Shown in pieces: positions 32,608 to 42,857 of a stretch of 49,739 bases of DNA; within the stretch, counting starts at the first letter, position 1, and each line of letters opens with the position of its first letter. The stretch is from Candidatus Methylomirabilota bacterium. GTDB taxonomy: Bacteria > Methylomirabilota > Methylomirabilia > Methylomirabilales > 2-02-FULL-66-22. The stretch spans positions 7,154 to 56,892 of the forward strand of contig JAPLLC010000028.1 in assembly GCA_026387775.1 (NCBI GenBank). Direction: 5' to 3'. The notes beneath the pieces were generated by a model. That model saw nothing but the letters and a program-made list of their open reading frames with translations, was not told where the DNA came from and ran no database searches. The position numbers and the translations under genes were made by a program.

Positions 32608-35600
32608 GTGAGCACACCAAGTCCCCATCTGAGCCTCGGACGCCGGCTGGCCGCCCGTCTGTTTCCGGTCGCCGTCGGAATTGCCATGGTCATCAGCCTC
32701 GGCATTCCGATGACCTACTATGCCATCGAATCCGCCACCCTACACAGGACCGCAGTCCGCAACGCCCGAGAACTGGCCGACCAGTTGGAGTCGTTCGCGA
32801 TTCAAACCCCCACCCTCTGGAAGCATCAGGCCGCCAAGTATGTCCAGGTCGCAACCCACTTCCTTGCCGAGAAGGACGTCACCTCCATTCGTGTGTATGA
32901 CGAGACCCGGCGACCGGTGACCATGTATGGACACGAATCCGCCGAGGCCAATCGGTGGTGGAACCGCATTGCCCCCCAGGGCATCGCGCCCATTCACTAC
33001 AATAACCGCCAGATCGGCGAGGTCCGGGTGGAGATCTCTCTGGGCAGATTCCTGGGCGTCACGCTGGCGCTTTTCGCGCTCTCCTCTATGCTGGGGATCG
33101 CCCTGGCCACGATTGTGTATCGTCTCCCGGCCAAGATCATCGGCGGGATGGAAGGACAGATCGAGGACCTCGTACAGACGGTCCGGCAGGAGCGGGACGA
33201 GAGCGAGCGCTTCAAGCTGGAGGCAGAGGCGGCGGCGCGCCGCTTTCGGGAGTTGGTCCAGGGTCTGGATGCCATCGTCTGGGAGGTCGACCCCTCGACG
33301 CTCCGGTGCTCCTTCGTCAGCGAGCGGGCCGAAGCGATCCTGGGGTACCCGGCCGAGCAGTGGCTGACGGAGGCGGATTTCTGGGTCGCGCACCTCCACG
33401 CCGATGACCGAGAGCAAGCCATTGCGGTCCATCGTCAGATCGGGACCGATGGCGGGGCGTATACGTGCGAGTACCGGATGTTCGCCGCCGATGGACGTGC
33501 CGTCTGGATGTATGACGCCGGAAACCTCGTGCGGGCGCCGGGTGGGGAGGAGACCCGACTGCTCGGGGTGATGGTGGACGTCACCGTCAGGAAGCACGCA
33601 GAGGAGGCCCTCCGAACCCACACGACACAACTCGAGGCGGTGCGAGCGCTCGCCGCCGAGATCGTCCAGGAGCTGGACCTCGAACGACTGCTGGATCTGA
33701 TCACGCGCCGGGCGGCGGAGGTCGTGGGTGCGCCGGCCGGAACCATATTCTTGTGGGACGAGAGCACCCAACAGCACGTGCCCCGGGGCTGGCACGGCCC
33801 ATCCGTTGAGGGCGAGCGGGTCCCGCGGCGCGTGGGGGAGGGGCTGGTCGGTCTGGTGGCAGAGCGGCGGGAAGGGTTCCTGGTCAACGACTATCGCGCC
33901 TGGCCCGGCGCATCGCCGGTGGTCCTCGCCGTCACTCCGATCACCGCCGCCATCGCCGAGCCCCTGATCTATCGCGGCCGGCTGATCGGGACGCTCGTAT
34001 TCAACGATTTTGGCACCGGGCGCAAGTTCAGCGAGGAGGATCGCACCTTCCTGGCGTTGTTCGCCACCCAGGCCGCCATCGCCATCGAGAATGCGCGCCT
34101 GCACGAGCGACTGACGATCCGCCTCAAGAGCCAGCAGGCGCTCACCCGCCTCAGCCAGATCATCTCCGCGTCGCTCGACATGGATGCGGTGCTGCGCGAG
34201 ATCGCGCATGCGGCCCAAGAGCTCGTGGGCGGCTCCCTGGTGACCTTCTGGACGGTGGACGAGACCAGCCGGACGCTCACGCCCCGGGCATACTCGGACA
34301 CAGCGATTCTCGACTACCCTCAAGAATCCCTGCGCTTCGGCGAGGGGGGCGTGGGGTGGGTCGCGGAGCATCGGCAGCCGCTCATCGTCTCGGACCGTTA
34401 CGCCGACCCGCGGTTTTTCGCCCAGGCGTGGGCCAGGAAGAATGGGTTTGTGAGCTTCCTCGGGATCCCCGTGATCCTCGGGGAGACGCTCCTCGCCGTC
34501 CTGGCGCTCAACGCGCGACAGCCTTTCCATCTCACTCCCGACGAGCAGAGCCTCCTGGACAGTTTCGTTGCCCAGGTGGCCATCGCCCTGGAGAACGCCC
34601 GATTGTACGATGCCGCCCAGCGCGAGCTTGCCGACCGCACGCGGGCGGAGGCGGCGCTGCGGGAGAGCGAGCGACAGCTCGCCCTGGCCATCGCCGGCTC
34701 GGGCATCGGCCTGTGGGACTGGCGCGTCCAGACCGGCGAGGTGCTCTTCAACGACCGCTGGGCCGAGATTCTCGGGTACACGCTGGCGGAGTTGGCGCCC
34801 ATCAGCGTCCAGACCCGGATCACCCTGTGCCACCCCGAGGATCTCGCGAAATCGAACGCACTCCTTCAGAAGCATTTTGTGGGGGAGAGCGCGGCCTATG
34901 AATGCGAAGCCCGCATGCGCCATAAGGACGGACACTGGGTCTGGGTGCTCGATCGCGGGACGGTGACCGAGCGGGATCGGGAGGGCAAGCCCCTGCGCAT
35001 GACCGGCACCCACCTCGACATCACGACCCGCAAACAACTGGAGGAGGAGCGTCTCGTCCGGAGCAAGCTGGAGGCGACGGGAATCCTGGCGGGGGGAATC
35101 GCCCACGACTTCAACAACCTCCTGAGTGTCATCCTCGGAAGCCTCGAGCTGATGAAGCTGCCCGTGGGGGACATCGCGCCACACCTCGAGGCGGCAGAGC
35201 AGGCGACCATGGCGGCTCATGAGCTCACCCAGCAATTCCTCACATTCGCCCGCGGCGGGGGATCGGTCCGCCGGAAGGTCGCCTTGGGCGGAGTGCTCCG
35301 GGACGCGGTCGCGCTGGCCCTGCGGGGGTCTCCGGTAGAGTGCGATCTGGCGCTTCCCCCCGACCTGTGGCCCATCGAGGGGGACGTGGGACAGCTGGGG
35401 CAGGCCATCCGAAACCTCGTCCTGAATGCGCGCGAGGCCCTTCCGGCGGGCGGGCGGGTCGTCCTCCGGGCGGAAAACCTGTCGGGCCCTACCCCGGCCG
35501 TGCGGGTGACGGTCGCCGACCGGGGGTGTGGAATTCCGGCGGACATCCTTCCCCGCATCTTTGATCCCTACTTCTCCACCAAGCAACGGGGAGAGCAGCG

Positions 35601-36147
35601 GGGAATGGGCCTAGGCCTGACCGTTGCCCGGGCCGTCGTGGAAAAGCACGGGGGCACGATCGCGGTGGACTCCGCCGCGGGAGCAGGAACGACCGTCCGG
35701 ATCGAGTTCCCCGCGGCCCAGCCGGCCGCTTCGGTCTCGCCCCCTCCAGCCCCCGAGCCTCGGCCCACATCGGCCCGCTTGCTGCTGATGGACGACGAGC
35801 CGGCGCTTCGGAACACGGCCGGCGCACTCCTCCAGCACCTGGGCTATGCGGTGGAGATGGCAGAGCACGGCGAGCGGGCCATTGGCATGTATCGGGAGGC
35901 GCAACGGCACGGCCACCCCTTCGACGTGGTGATTCTGGACTTGACAGTGCGGGGCGGGATGGGAGGCGTGGAGACCCTCCGGGCCCTGCGGCAGCTTTCC
36001 CCTGCGGTCAAGGCGATCGCCTCCAGCGGTTACGCCGACGATCCGGTGCTCTTGGATCCGGTCCGGCATGGATTCTGCGGCGCTCTGGCCAAGCCCTACC
36101 GATTGACCGAGCTGCAAATGAGCCTCGCCAAGGTCCTGGAACCCTGA
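32608..36147 (+). CDS. Hybrid sensor histidine kinase (TM-PAS-GAF-GAF-PAS-HisKA-HATPase-REC)
   Basis: GTG start 4 bp after the binding-protein gene; 1179 residues. Membrane segments are at about 18-40 and 147-171, enclosing a periplasmic domain of about 105 residues. A coiled coil (185-210) leads to PAS (215-328), GAF (350-497), GAF (515-665) and PAS (690-808). The DHp helix has the phosphorylatable H833 in GGIAHDFNNLLS. The ATPase domain shows NLVLNAREAL (N box), DRGCGIP (G1) and GLGLTVARAVVEKHGG. The C-terminal receiver has D1062-D1063, acceptor D1111 and K1162. No DNA-binding output is attached, so signal leaves through a phosphorelay partner elsewhere. The pairing with a binding protein suggests extracellular oxyanion or nutrient sensing. 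Confidence 0.92.
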   Translation: MSTPSPHLSLGRRLAARLFPVAVGIAMVISLGIPMTYYAIESATLHRTAVRNARELADQLESFAIQTPTLWKHQAAKYVQVATHFLAEKDVTSIRVYDETRRPVTMYGHESAEANRWWNRIAPQGIAPIHYNNRQIGEVRVEISLGRFLGVTLALFALSSMLGIALATIVYRLPAKIIGGMEGQIEDLVQTVRQERDESERFKLEAEAAARRFRELVQGLDAIVWEVDPSTLRCSFVSERAEAILGYPAEQWLTEADFWVAHLHADDREQAIAVHRQIGTDGGAYTCEYRMFAADGRAVWMYDAGNLVRAPGGEETRLLGVMVDVTVRKHAEEALRTHTTQLEAVRALAAEIVQELDLERLLDLITRRAAEVVGAPAGTIFLWDESTQQHVPRGWHGPSVEGERVPRRVGEGLVGLVAERREGFLVNDYRAWPGASPVVLAVTPITAAIAEPLIYRGRLIGTLVFNDFGTGRKFSEEDRTFLALFATQAAIAIENARLHERLTIRLKSQQALTRLSQIISASLDMDAVLREIAHAAQELVGGSLVTFWTVDETSRTLTPRAYSDTAILDYPQESLRFGEGGVGWVAEHRQPLIVSDRYADPRFFAQAWARKNGFVSFLGIPVILGETLLAVLALNARQPFHLTPDEQSLLDSFVAQVAIALENARLYDAAQRELADRTRAEAALRESERQLALAIAGSGIGLWDWRVQTGEVLFNDRWAEILGYTLAELAPISVQTRITLCHPEDLAKSNALLQKHFVGESAAYECEARMRHKDGHWVWVLDRGTVTERDREGKPLRMTGTHLDITTRKQLEEERLVRSKLEATGILAGGIAHDFNNLLSVILGSLELMKLPVGDIAPHLEAAEQATMAAHELTQQFLTFARGGGSVRRKVALGGVLRDAVALALRGSPVECDLALPPDLWPIEGDVGQLGQAIRNLVLNAREALPAGGRVVLRAENLSGPTPAVRVTVADRGCGIPADILPRIFDPYFSTKQRGEQRGMGLGLTVARAVVEKHGGTIAVDSAAGAGTTVRIEFPAAQPAASVSPPPAPEPRPTSARLLLMDDEPALRNTAGALLQHLGYAVEMAEHGERAIGMYREAQRHGHPFDVVILDLTVRGGMGGVETLRALRQLSPAVKAIASSGYADDPVLLDPVRHGFCGALAKPYRLTELQMSLAKVLEP

Positions 36148-36203
36148 CCCACCCGCGGCAGCGGACCGGCCTCGCGAGCGGCTGTCGGTTATGCGGAGGA
36201 TCA

Positions 36204-36365
36204 ATGGCAGACGTGATCCGCTTCCTTCTGCAGAATTTCACGGTGACGCTGCTGGTGCTTGGGCTCGTCGCATCGACGGCCTCGCTACTGCGAATGCCCC
36301 GCCCGTTGACGTCCCGCATGATCGTTTCTGAATCCATTCGGCAGCAGTTGGCTCCTATACGGTAG
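36204..36365 (+). pseudogene. DUF6790-like membrane protein, N-terminal fragment
   Basis: A 53-codon frame begins MADVIRFLLQNFTVTLLVLG and continues with LLRMPRPLTS, the start of small DUF6790-type membrane proteins (usually about 160 residues). After one hydrophobic segment the sequence becomes unrelated and stops at 36363-36365. It is a truncated remnant; the break point is near 36317. Confidence 0.55.
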
Positions 36366-36461
36366 GGCAACGGTGACTCGCGCAGTGCCTGTTGCACCGC
36401 TGGCGAGGCCGCATTGGCACGATCGAGGGACGGTCAACCGTCCGGAAACGAGGAGGGTAGC

Positions 36462-37226
36462 ATGAAGAGGATACTGGGATGGGCGCTGGGGTTGGGATTG
36501 CTCCTGGCGGCCATCGTCCCGGCTCACGCGCAGGTCGCGATCCGGGCCTACGGCCCGGGCGGGCCGCTCCCCGCCATGCGCGAGGCGGCCGAGGTGTTCA
36601 GCAAGGCGAACGGGGTGACCGTGGAGGTGACGGCGGGGCCCACCCCGCAATGGCTGGAGAAGGCCAAGGCCGACGCGGACGTCATCTTCAGCGGCGCCGA
36701 GTACATGATGACGGATTTCATCAAGGCGATGGAGGGGCGGATCGACGAGGCCACGGTGGCCTCGCTCTATCTCCGCCCCGCGGCGATCCTCGTGCGCCCC
36801 GGCAACCCGAAAGGCATCAAAGGCTTCGAAGACCTGCTGCTGCCCGGTATGAAGATCCTCGTGGTACAGGGAGCCGGGCAGGCCGGCCTCTGGGAGGACG
36901 TGGCAGGGCGGAAGGGGAATATTCAAACGGTTCGAACCTTCCGGAAGAACATCGCGGTCTTCGCGGCGAATAGCGCCGAGGCAAAGAAAGCCTGGATCGA
37001 GAAGCTGGACCTCGACGCCTGGCTGATCTGGAACATCTGGCAAGTCGCCAACAAGGACCTGGCCGACCTCGTCCCGATCAAGGAGGAGTATCAGATTTAC
37101 CGGGATGCGGGAATTGCGCTGACCCAGCAAGGGAAGGCGAAGGAGGCCGCGCGGAAGTTCGTGGAGTTCGTCCAGAGTCCGGAGGGCGCGAAGGTCTTTG
37201 CCAAGTGGGGCTGGATGGCCCAGTAG
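36462..37226 (+). CDS. AcfC-like periplasmic substrate-binding protein
   Basis: Start at ATG 36462 with GAGGAGGG upstream. The 254-residue precursor has a signal peptide (LLLAAIVPAHAQ). IRAYGPGGPLPAMREAAEVF, DVIFSGAEYMMTDF, PAAILVRPGNPKGI and KILVVQGAGQAGLWEDVAGR follow the AcfC/molybdate-binding-like fold used for oxyanions. W-rich DAWLIWNIWQVAN and FVEFVQSPEGAKVFAKWGW complete it. There is no transporter gene nearby. It is the second orphan binding protein within 5 kb, and it ends just before a strong terminator facing the NtrC-type regulator gene. Confidence 0.88.
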   Translation: MKRILGWALGLGLLLAAIVPAHAQVAIRAYGPGGPLPAMREAAEVFSKANGVTVEVTAGPTPQWLEKAKADADVIFSGAEYMMTDFIKAMEGRIDEATVASLYLRPAAILVRPGNPKGIKGFEDLLLPGMKILVVQGAGQAGLWEDVAGRKGNIQTVRTFRKNIAVFAANSAEAKKAWIEKLDLDAWLIWNIWQVANKDLADLVPIKEEYQIYRDAGIALTQQGKAKEAARKFVEFVQSPEGAKVFAKWGWMAQ

Positions 37227-37268
37227 CCACGGATTCTCTGCAGAAACACAAGCTCGCCTCTGTGCACG

Positions 37269-37301
37269 AACGGCCCGGCGAATGCGTCTCGCCGGGCCGT
37301 T
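37269..37301. terminator. Strong hairpin between convergent genes
   Basis: AACGGCCCGGCGA (37269-37281) pairs perfectly with TCGCCGGGCCGTT (37289-37301) around a 7-base loop. It lies between the AcfC-like gene and the convergent NtrC-type gene and can serve both. The T-tract is short. Confidence 0.75.
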
Positions 37302-37359
37302 CCGTATTCTATCCGGAATTGCAGGTCGCTGCGTGGGCGGATAGGGAGGTGGGTGTGGG

Positions 37360-38751
<1,392 letters not shown>

Positions 38752-38797
38752 TTCGCGTTCCTGCGTCTTGTTTTTCCCATCTCGCCAATCCACATCT

Positions 38798-38830
38798 TCA
38801 CCGCTTCACCAATTCACCGCTTCACCAATT
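38798..38830. repeat. 16-bp tandem duplication at the kinase stop codon
   Basis: TCACCGCTTCACCAATT occurs at 38798-38814 and again at 38814-38830. The right unit encodes the kinase C-terminus (ELVKR) and its stop; the left unit repeats it beyond the stop. This looks like replication slippage and fills the kinase-regulator gap. Confidence 0.8.
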
Positions 38831-40616
38831 CACTGTTCCCTGATTCCCCCAAGGGCAACCGCACCGTCACAGAGAAGCCCTTCCCCGCCCCCGCGCTCTC
38901 GACCCGGATCGTCCCGCCGTGCTGCTCCACGATGCTCTGGGAGATGGCCAGCCCCAGGCCCGTCCCTTTCCCCACTTCTTTCGTGGTGAAGAAGGGGTCG
39001 AAAATCTTGCCTATGTGCTCCGGCGCGATGCCGATCCCGGTATCCGAGACGATCGCTTCCACCCAACCCGACGGATGGGGGGCAGGGGAGATCGGGGGCA
39101 GGGGAGATCGGGAGCGGCGGATCTGGACGTGGACCTCACCGCCTCCCTCGACGGCGTCCAGGGCGTTGGTGAGGAGGTTGAGGAACACCTGCTGGAGCAT
39201 CTGGGCGTCGCCCAGGACCTCGAAGCGCTCGGACGCCGACTCCACCAGGATCTGGCGGTTGTCCAGGCTGGCCTGCCGCTCCACGAACGAGACCGCGTCC
39301 CGCACCGCCTGGCAGAGGTCCACGGGGCCGAAGCTCGGCTCCCGCTGCCGGGCGAAATCCAGCAGCCGCCGCACGATTCCAGCCGCCCGCCCCACCTCGG
39401 TCTGGATCATCGTGAGATATTCGTGGCAGTCCCCGAAGCGCGATTCCCCCACGCACTCGCCGCAGGTGACGTGGCGCTCCAGCGCCTCGGCGAATCCGGC
39501 CACAGCGGAGAGCGGGTTGTTCAGCTCGTGGGCCACCCCGGCCGCCATGCGGCCGAGGGAGGCCAGCTTCTCCTGCCGCACCAGCAGATCTTGCGACTGC
39601 TTCAGCTCCTCGTAGGAGCGGCGCAGCTCTTCGTACAGGTTGGCGTTCTCGATGGCGATGGCCGCCTGCGCGGCCAGGGTCACCGCGAGCTGCTCGTCCT
39701 CCTTGCTGAACTCCTCCGCATCGCGCTTCTCGGTCACATAGAGGTTCCCGAAGAGCCGCCCCTTCGAGATGATAGGCACCCCCAGGAAAGAGCGCATGGG
39801 CGGGTGTCCCGGCGGGAAGCCGATCGCCCGGGGATCTTGGCCAAGGTCCTTCAGACGGACCGGCCGCCGCTCGCGCGCCACCAGGCCGATGACCCCCAGC
39901 CCCGTGGGGAGACTGCCGATCCGCCCGCGCTCCGCCTCGTCCAGGCCGGTCGTGACGAACCGATCGAGTCGCCCCGCGGCATCCTGCGTCCCCAGCGCCC
40001 CGTAGCGCGCCTGCAGCAGCCGACAGGCCACCTCCACGATTTGCTGCAGGACCGCATCCAGCGACCGTTCGGCCGCCAGCACCATCCCGGCCTCCACGAG
40101 GGCGCCGAGCTGCTCGCGCCCCTTGCCCACGGCCCGCTCCCGCTCCTGCAGGAAGGCCATGGTCACGATGGTGAGCATGCGGTTGATGACCGGCTCGTAG
40201 ACGTCCAGCGTGCACACCTTGGCCGTCTCGCGCGCCCGACACCCCTTGCAGATGAGCCGGGCGCAGACGTCCCGGAGGACCAGGAGCCGGCCGATGACCT
40301 GCTTGGCCCCGATCCCGCGGAACACGTCCCGCTCGGCCATCTCCTGGGCGTAGGCCTGGGCGCTGTGGTACCGGCCGGTCTCCAGGCACTCGATCAGTGC
40401 GTCGTAGATCCGGGCGGACTCGGCGTCGGCCTCCTCCGGCGTGAGCAGCCTTGCGAGGCCGCGCCGGGCCATCTCGGACACCCAGGCGTGCCGGATCTCA
40501 TCCCGGCCGGACTTGAGGTGCTCGACCAGGCTCTTGAGCAGCTCGTCGCGGCCGGCCGCCGGCCGATCCGCGGACCCGGCTTCCAGCTTGCCCTTGACTG
40601 TTCGCGATCGTGGCAT
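38814..40616 (-). CDS. Sensor histidine kinase with RsbRD-like N-terminus, GAF domain and two cysteine motifs
   Basis: The 600-residue cytoplasmic kinase starts MPRSRTVKGK. Residues 25-160 resemble the RsbRD/RsbU helical sensor and contain C118-x4-C123-x2-C126-x8-C135. A GAF domain covers 175-330. The DHp helix has H363 in GVAHELNNPLSA. Between the two DHp helices is an insertion with C385-x2-C388-x8-C397. The ATPase domain has NLLTNALDAV, SDTGIGI and GTGLGLAIS. The cysteine sets share the C-x2-C-x8-C spacing, so a metal or iron-sulfur centre, or redox disulfides, could control phosphorylation. That is inference. It is the partner of the NtrC-type regulator immediately downstream. Confidence 0.92.
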   Translation of the reverse strand: MPRSRTVKGKLEAGSADRPAAGRDELLKSLVEHLKSGRDEIRHAWVSEMARRGLARLLTPEEADAESARIYDALIECLETGRYHSAQAYAQEMAERDVFRGIGAKQVIGRLLVLRDVCARLICKGCRARETAKVCTLDVYEPVINRMLTIVTMAFLQERERAVGKGREQLGALVEAGMVLAAERSLDAVLQQIVEVACRLLQARYGALGTQDAAGRLDRFVTTGLDEAERGRIGSLPTGLGVIGLVARERRPVRLKDLGQDPRAIGFPPGHPPMRSFLGVPIISKGRLFGNLYVTEKRDAEEFSKEDEQLAVTLAAQAAIAIENANLYEELRRSYEELKQSQDLLVRQEKLASLGRMAAGVAHELNNPLSAVAGFAEALERHVTCGECVGESRFGDCHEYLTMIQTEVGRAAGIVRRLLDFARQREPSFGPVDLCQAVRDAVSFVERQASLDNRQILVESASERFEVLGDAQMLQQVFLNLLTNALDAVEGGGEVHVQIRRSRSPLPPISPAPHPSGWVEAIVSDTGIGIAPEHIGKIFDPFFTTKEVGKGTGLGLAISQSIVEQHGGTIRVESAGAGKGFSVTVRLPLGESGNSELVKR

Positions 40617-40655
40617 TCTTTAGATGGTGGATTGGTTGATTGGTAAATTGGTGAA

Positions 40656-41447
40656 TCAGTTTCCCAGATGCGTCACCAGAAACTCGCGCACGCGGCGGAC
40701 GCTGTCCTCGGCGGCGGCAGGGTCGTACTGGGTCGTGGCCCCGCGGCCGCCCAGCGCCTCCGCGATCCGGTGCGGGTTCGGCCCCAGCAGGGGATTGTCG
40801 AAGCCGTGACGGGCGCCGGGGTATGTGACCTGCGTGACGTCCAGCCCCGCCTGTCGCTCCCGTTCGACCAACGCCTGACAGGGCCCGGCGGCCGTCCAGT
40901 CATCGGCCCCGCCCAAGAGAAGCTGGATCGGCGTCCGGGTCTGCCACCCTCGGACGTGCCGGCAGCCCGGATAGTACGCGATCGCCGCGCGAAAACCCTC
41001 CGACGGATCCGCCGGAGCGGCTGTGAGAGTGGACAGGGTCGCGCCTCCGCCGTGCGACCAGCCCATCAGGCCAATCCGTCGAGGATCCACCTCGGGAAGT
41101 GTCCGCAAGAAGGCCAGCGCCGCCAGTGCGTCCGGCGCTCGGGCGGCCATGTCGAGCTTCCCGCCGCCGCAGACCTGCTTGAAGCCGCGCGCCGCGAAAC
41201 TGTTGACCCGCAACGCCAGGTAGCCCCAGCCGCGCAGCCGCTCCGCCCACATCTGGTCGCGCCTGCCCAGACCGCCGCAGCCGTGCAGCATGATCACGGC
41301 GGGAAAGGGCCCGGATCCGTCGGGCCGCACGATCAGATCGGACTTCCGGATCTCCGTCTGCAGCTCGTCCCCGCCCGCCCACGCCCCGGTCGCGGCGCAC
41401 CCGGAGGTCGCCAGCACGAGACAACAGAGAACCAAGAAAACGCGCAC
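40656..41447 (-). CDS. Dienelactone hydrolase family lipoprotein
   Basis: Start chosen at GTG 41447, 6 bp after GGAGG. The 263-residue precursor has a lipobox LATSGC, so the mature protein is probably lipid-anchored in the periplasm. The alpha/beta-hydrolase core shows VIMLHGCGGLG (oxyanion hole), the nucleophile serine in GWSHGGGATLS, an acid residue in LLLGGADDWTA, and the catalytic histidine in PGARHGFDNP. Family members hydrolyse lactones and esters; substrate unknown. It follows a single promoterless gap upstream of the kinase gene in the same direction. Confidence 0.88.
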   Translation of the reverse strand: MRVFLVLCCLVLATSGCAATGAWAGGDELQTEIRKSDLIVRPDGSGPFPAVIMLHGCGGLGRRDQMWAERLRGWGYLALRVNSFAARGFKQVCGGGKLDMAARAPDALAALAFLRTLPEVDPRRIGLMGWSHGGGATLSTLTAAPADPSEGFRAAIAYYPGCRHVRGWQTRTPIQLLLGGADDWTAAGPCQALVERERQAGLDVTQVTYPGARHGFDNPLLGPNPHRIAEALGGRGATTQYDPAAAEDSVRRVREFLVTHLGN

Positions 41448-41546
41448 CCCCAGCCTCCAGGCCGCCAAGAAGTCAGGTCACGCTCTCTGCTGGATACCAT
41501 GACGGAAAATGCAGAACAAGGGGATTCTAACCTTTGCCGATGCCGC

Positions 41547-42632
41547 CTAGGCGCTGACGAATGGGAGGACCGTCACCTCTGCGTCAAGGCGCCGGCCATC
41601 GATATCCACCTGGACCTTCGTGCCAGAATCCCAGCACTCGCGCCGCAACACGCCGAGGGCAATCACCCTGCCCATGGCGAGCGAGCGGACGGCGCTGGTC
41701 ACGACGCCGACCTTCCGGTCACCCGAAATAATCGTGGCCCCGCGCGTCGGGACTGTCTCCCCCGTCACGAAGAGCCCGCAGAGCCGCTTGTTCAGATGCC
41801 CCTGGTGCTCGGCGCGGGTCACGACCTCCTGGCCGATGTAGCAGCCCTTGGTGAAGCTCACATGGTCTCGCGCGAGCGACTCGAGCAGGAGGCTCTGCTC
41901 GTCGAAGTCCACGCCGAACCAGGGCCGTCCCGCCTCGACGCGGAGCCATTCCAGGGCCGTCGTTCCGACGGGACGAATCCCCGCGGCTCGGCCCGAGTCG
42001 AGGAGCGCCCGCCATGTCTGCCCCGCCGCCTCCGCCGGGGCCACTACTTCGAAGCCCGGAAGGCTGAGCCACGTGCTGGCAATGACCCGGACCGGGACAC
42101 CCCCGATCCGCGCCTCTCTGTGATGCCAGGCCGGCAGATCGGCCACCTCCGACCCCGCCGTCTCCGCGAGGAGGCGCGCCGCCTCGGGCCCCGCCACCAT
42201 CAGGCGCGCATACCGATCGCTCACGTCCGCCACCGCCACATCGTCGGCGATGATGTGGCGCTCGAATGCGGCCTGCACCGCCGGAGCCCGATCCCGGTTG
42301 AGATCGATCCACACCGAAGCCTCCAGGCCGTACACCGCCAGGTCCGACAGGATGTGTCCCTTGGCCGTCAGGGCCGCCGCCAGGACCCCTTCCCCCGCCC
42401 GGAGCGTCTTCGCGTCGTTCGTGATCTGGCCGTTCAGCCAGCGCAGTCGCTCTCCGCCGCGAAGTTCGAGGAGGCCGCGAAAGGAGAGATCGATCAGGCC
42501 GACGCCGCCCCGGACCGCCCGGTACTCGCGGACGGGGTCGCCGTAGTCCGTCGGCAGCCGCACGCCGAGATACTCGGCCGTCGTCGCCCCCGCTCCTTTC
42601 TCTTGCATCCCAAATGGACTCGTCGTCTCCAT
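41547..42632 (-). CDS. ygfZ: YgfZ/GcvT-domain folate-binding protein
   Basis: The 361-residue protein starts METTSPFGMQ at ATG 42632. GLIDLSFRGLLELRGGERLRWLNGQITND and SFTKGCYIGQEVVTRAEHQG carry the YgfZ signature K-G-C-Y-x-G-Q-E, with the functional cysteine. YgfZ proteins use tetrahydrofolate to support assembly or repair of certain iron-sulfur enzymes. Glycine-cleavage T proteins share the fold but lack this motif. It appears to be a single-gene unit. Length is typical. Confidence 0.92.
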   Translation of the reverse strand: METTSPFGMQEKGAGATTAEYLGVRLPTDYGDPVREYRAVRGGVGLIDLSFRGLLELRGGERLRWLNGQITNDAKTLRAGEGVLAAALTAKGHILSDLAVYGLEASVWIDLNRDRAPAVQAAFERHIIADDVAVADVSDRYARLMVAGPEAARLLAETAGSEVADLPAWHHREARIGGVPVRVIASTWLSLPGFEVVAPAEAAGQTWRALLDSGRAAGIRPVGTTALEWLRVEAGRPWFGVDFDEQSLLLESLARDHVSFTKGCYIGQEVVTRAEHQGHLNKRLCGLFVTGETVPTRGATIISGDRKVGVVTSAVRSLAMGRVIALGVLRRECWDSGTKVQVDIDGRRLDAEVTVLPFVSA

Positions 42633-42649
42633 GAGAAGCCTTCATTCGC

Positions 42650-42698
42650 CAGTGGTCAGTAGGCAGTGGTCGGTGGTCAGTGGTCAGTGGTCAGTCGG
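42650..42698. repeat. Low-complexity GTGGTCA tandem tract
   Basis: The stretch consists of imperfect repeats of CAGTGGTC (CAGTGGTCAGTAGGCAGTGG and so on). It lies just upstream of ygfZ and could vary in copy number by slippage. Confidence 0.75.
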
Positions 42699-42728
42699 GT
42701 GTCCCCATCTCCCTGTGGACTCCATGCT

Positions 42729-42857
42729 AACAGGCTGCTCAAAAGGGCCCAGATGCAAGGCGGCGCGCGTAAGGCCGAGTGAGGCGTACTGGGGTACGCC
42801 GCAACGAGTGCCTAAGCAAGCCAACGCAGCAGATGGGCCTTTTTCAGCAGCCTGCTA
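42729..42857. repeat. Palindromic dispersed repeat, copy D (short form)
   Basis: Begins AACAGGCTGCTCAAAAGGGC, lacking the first arm of the long form, and ends TTTTTCAGCAGCCTGCTA. Its final CTA is the TAG stop of the leftward SDR gene. Its core is nearly identical to copy E, so the two may be recent copies. Confidence 0.88.

Noticed and set aside
32740-35586. Open frame of about 950 codons antisense to the hybrid kinase
   Set aside because: The forward frame has complete kinase domains; the reverse product is low-complexity and matches nothing.
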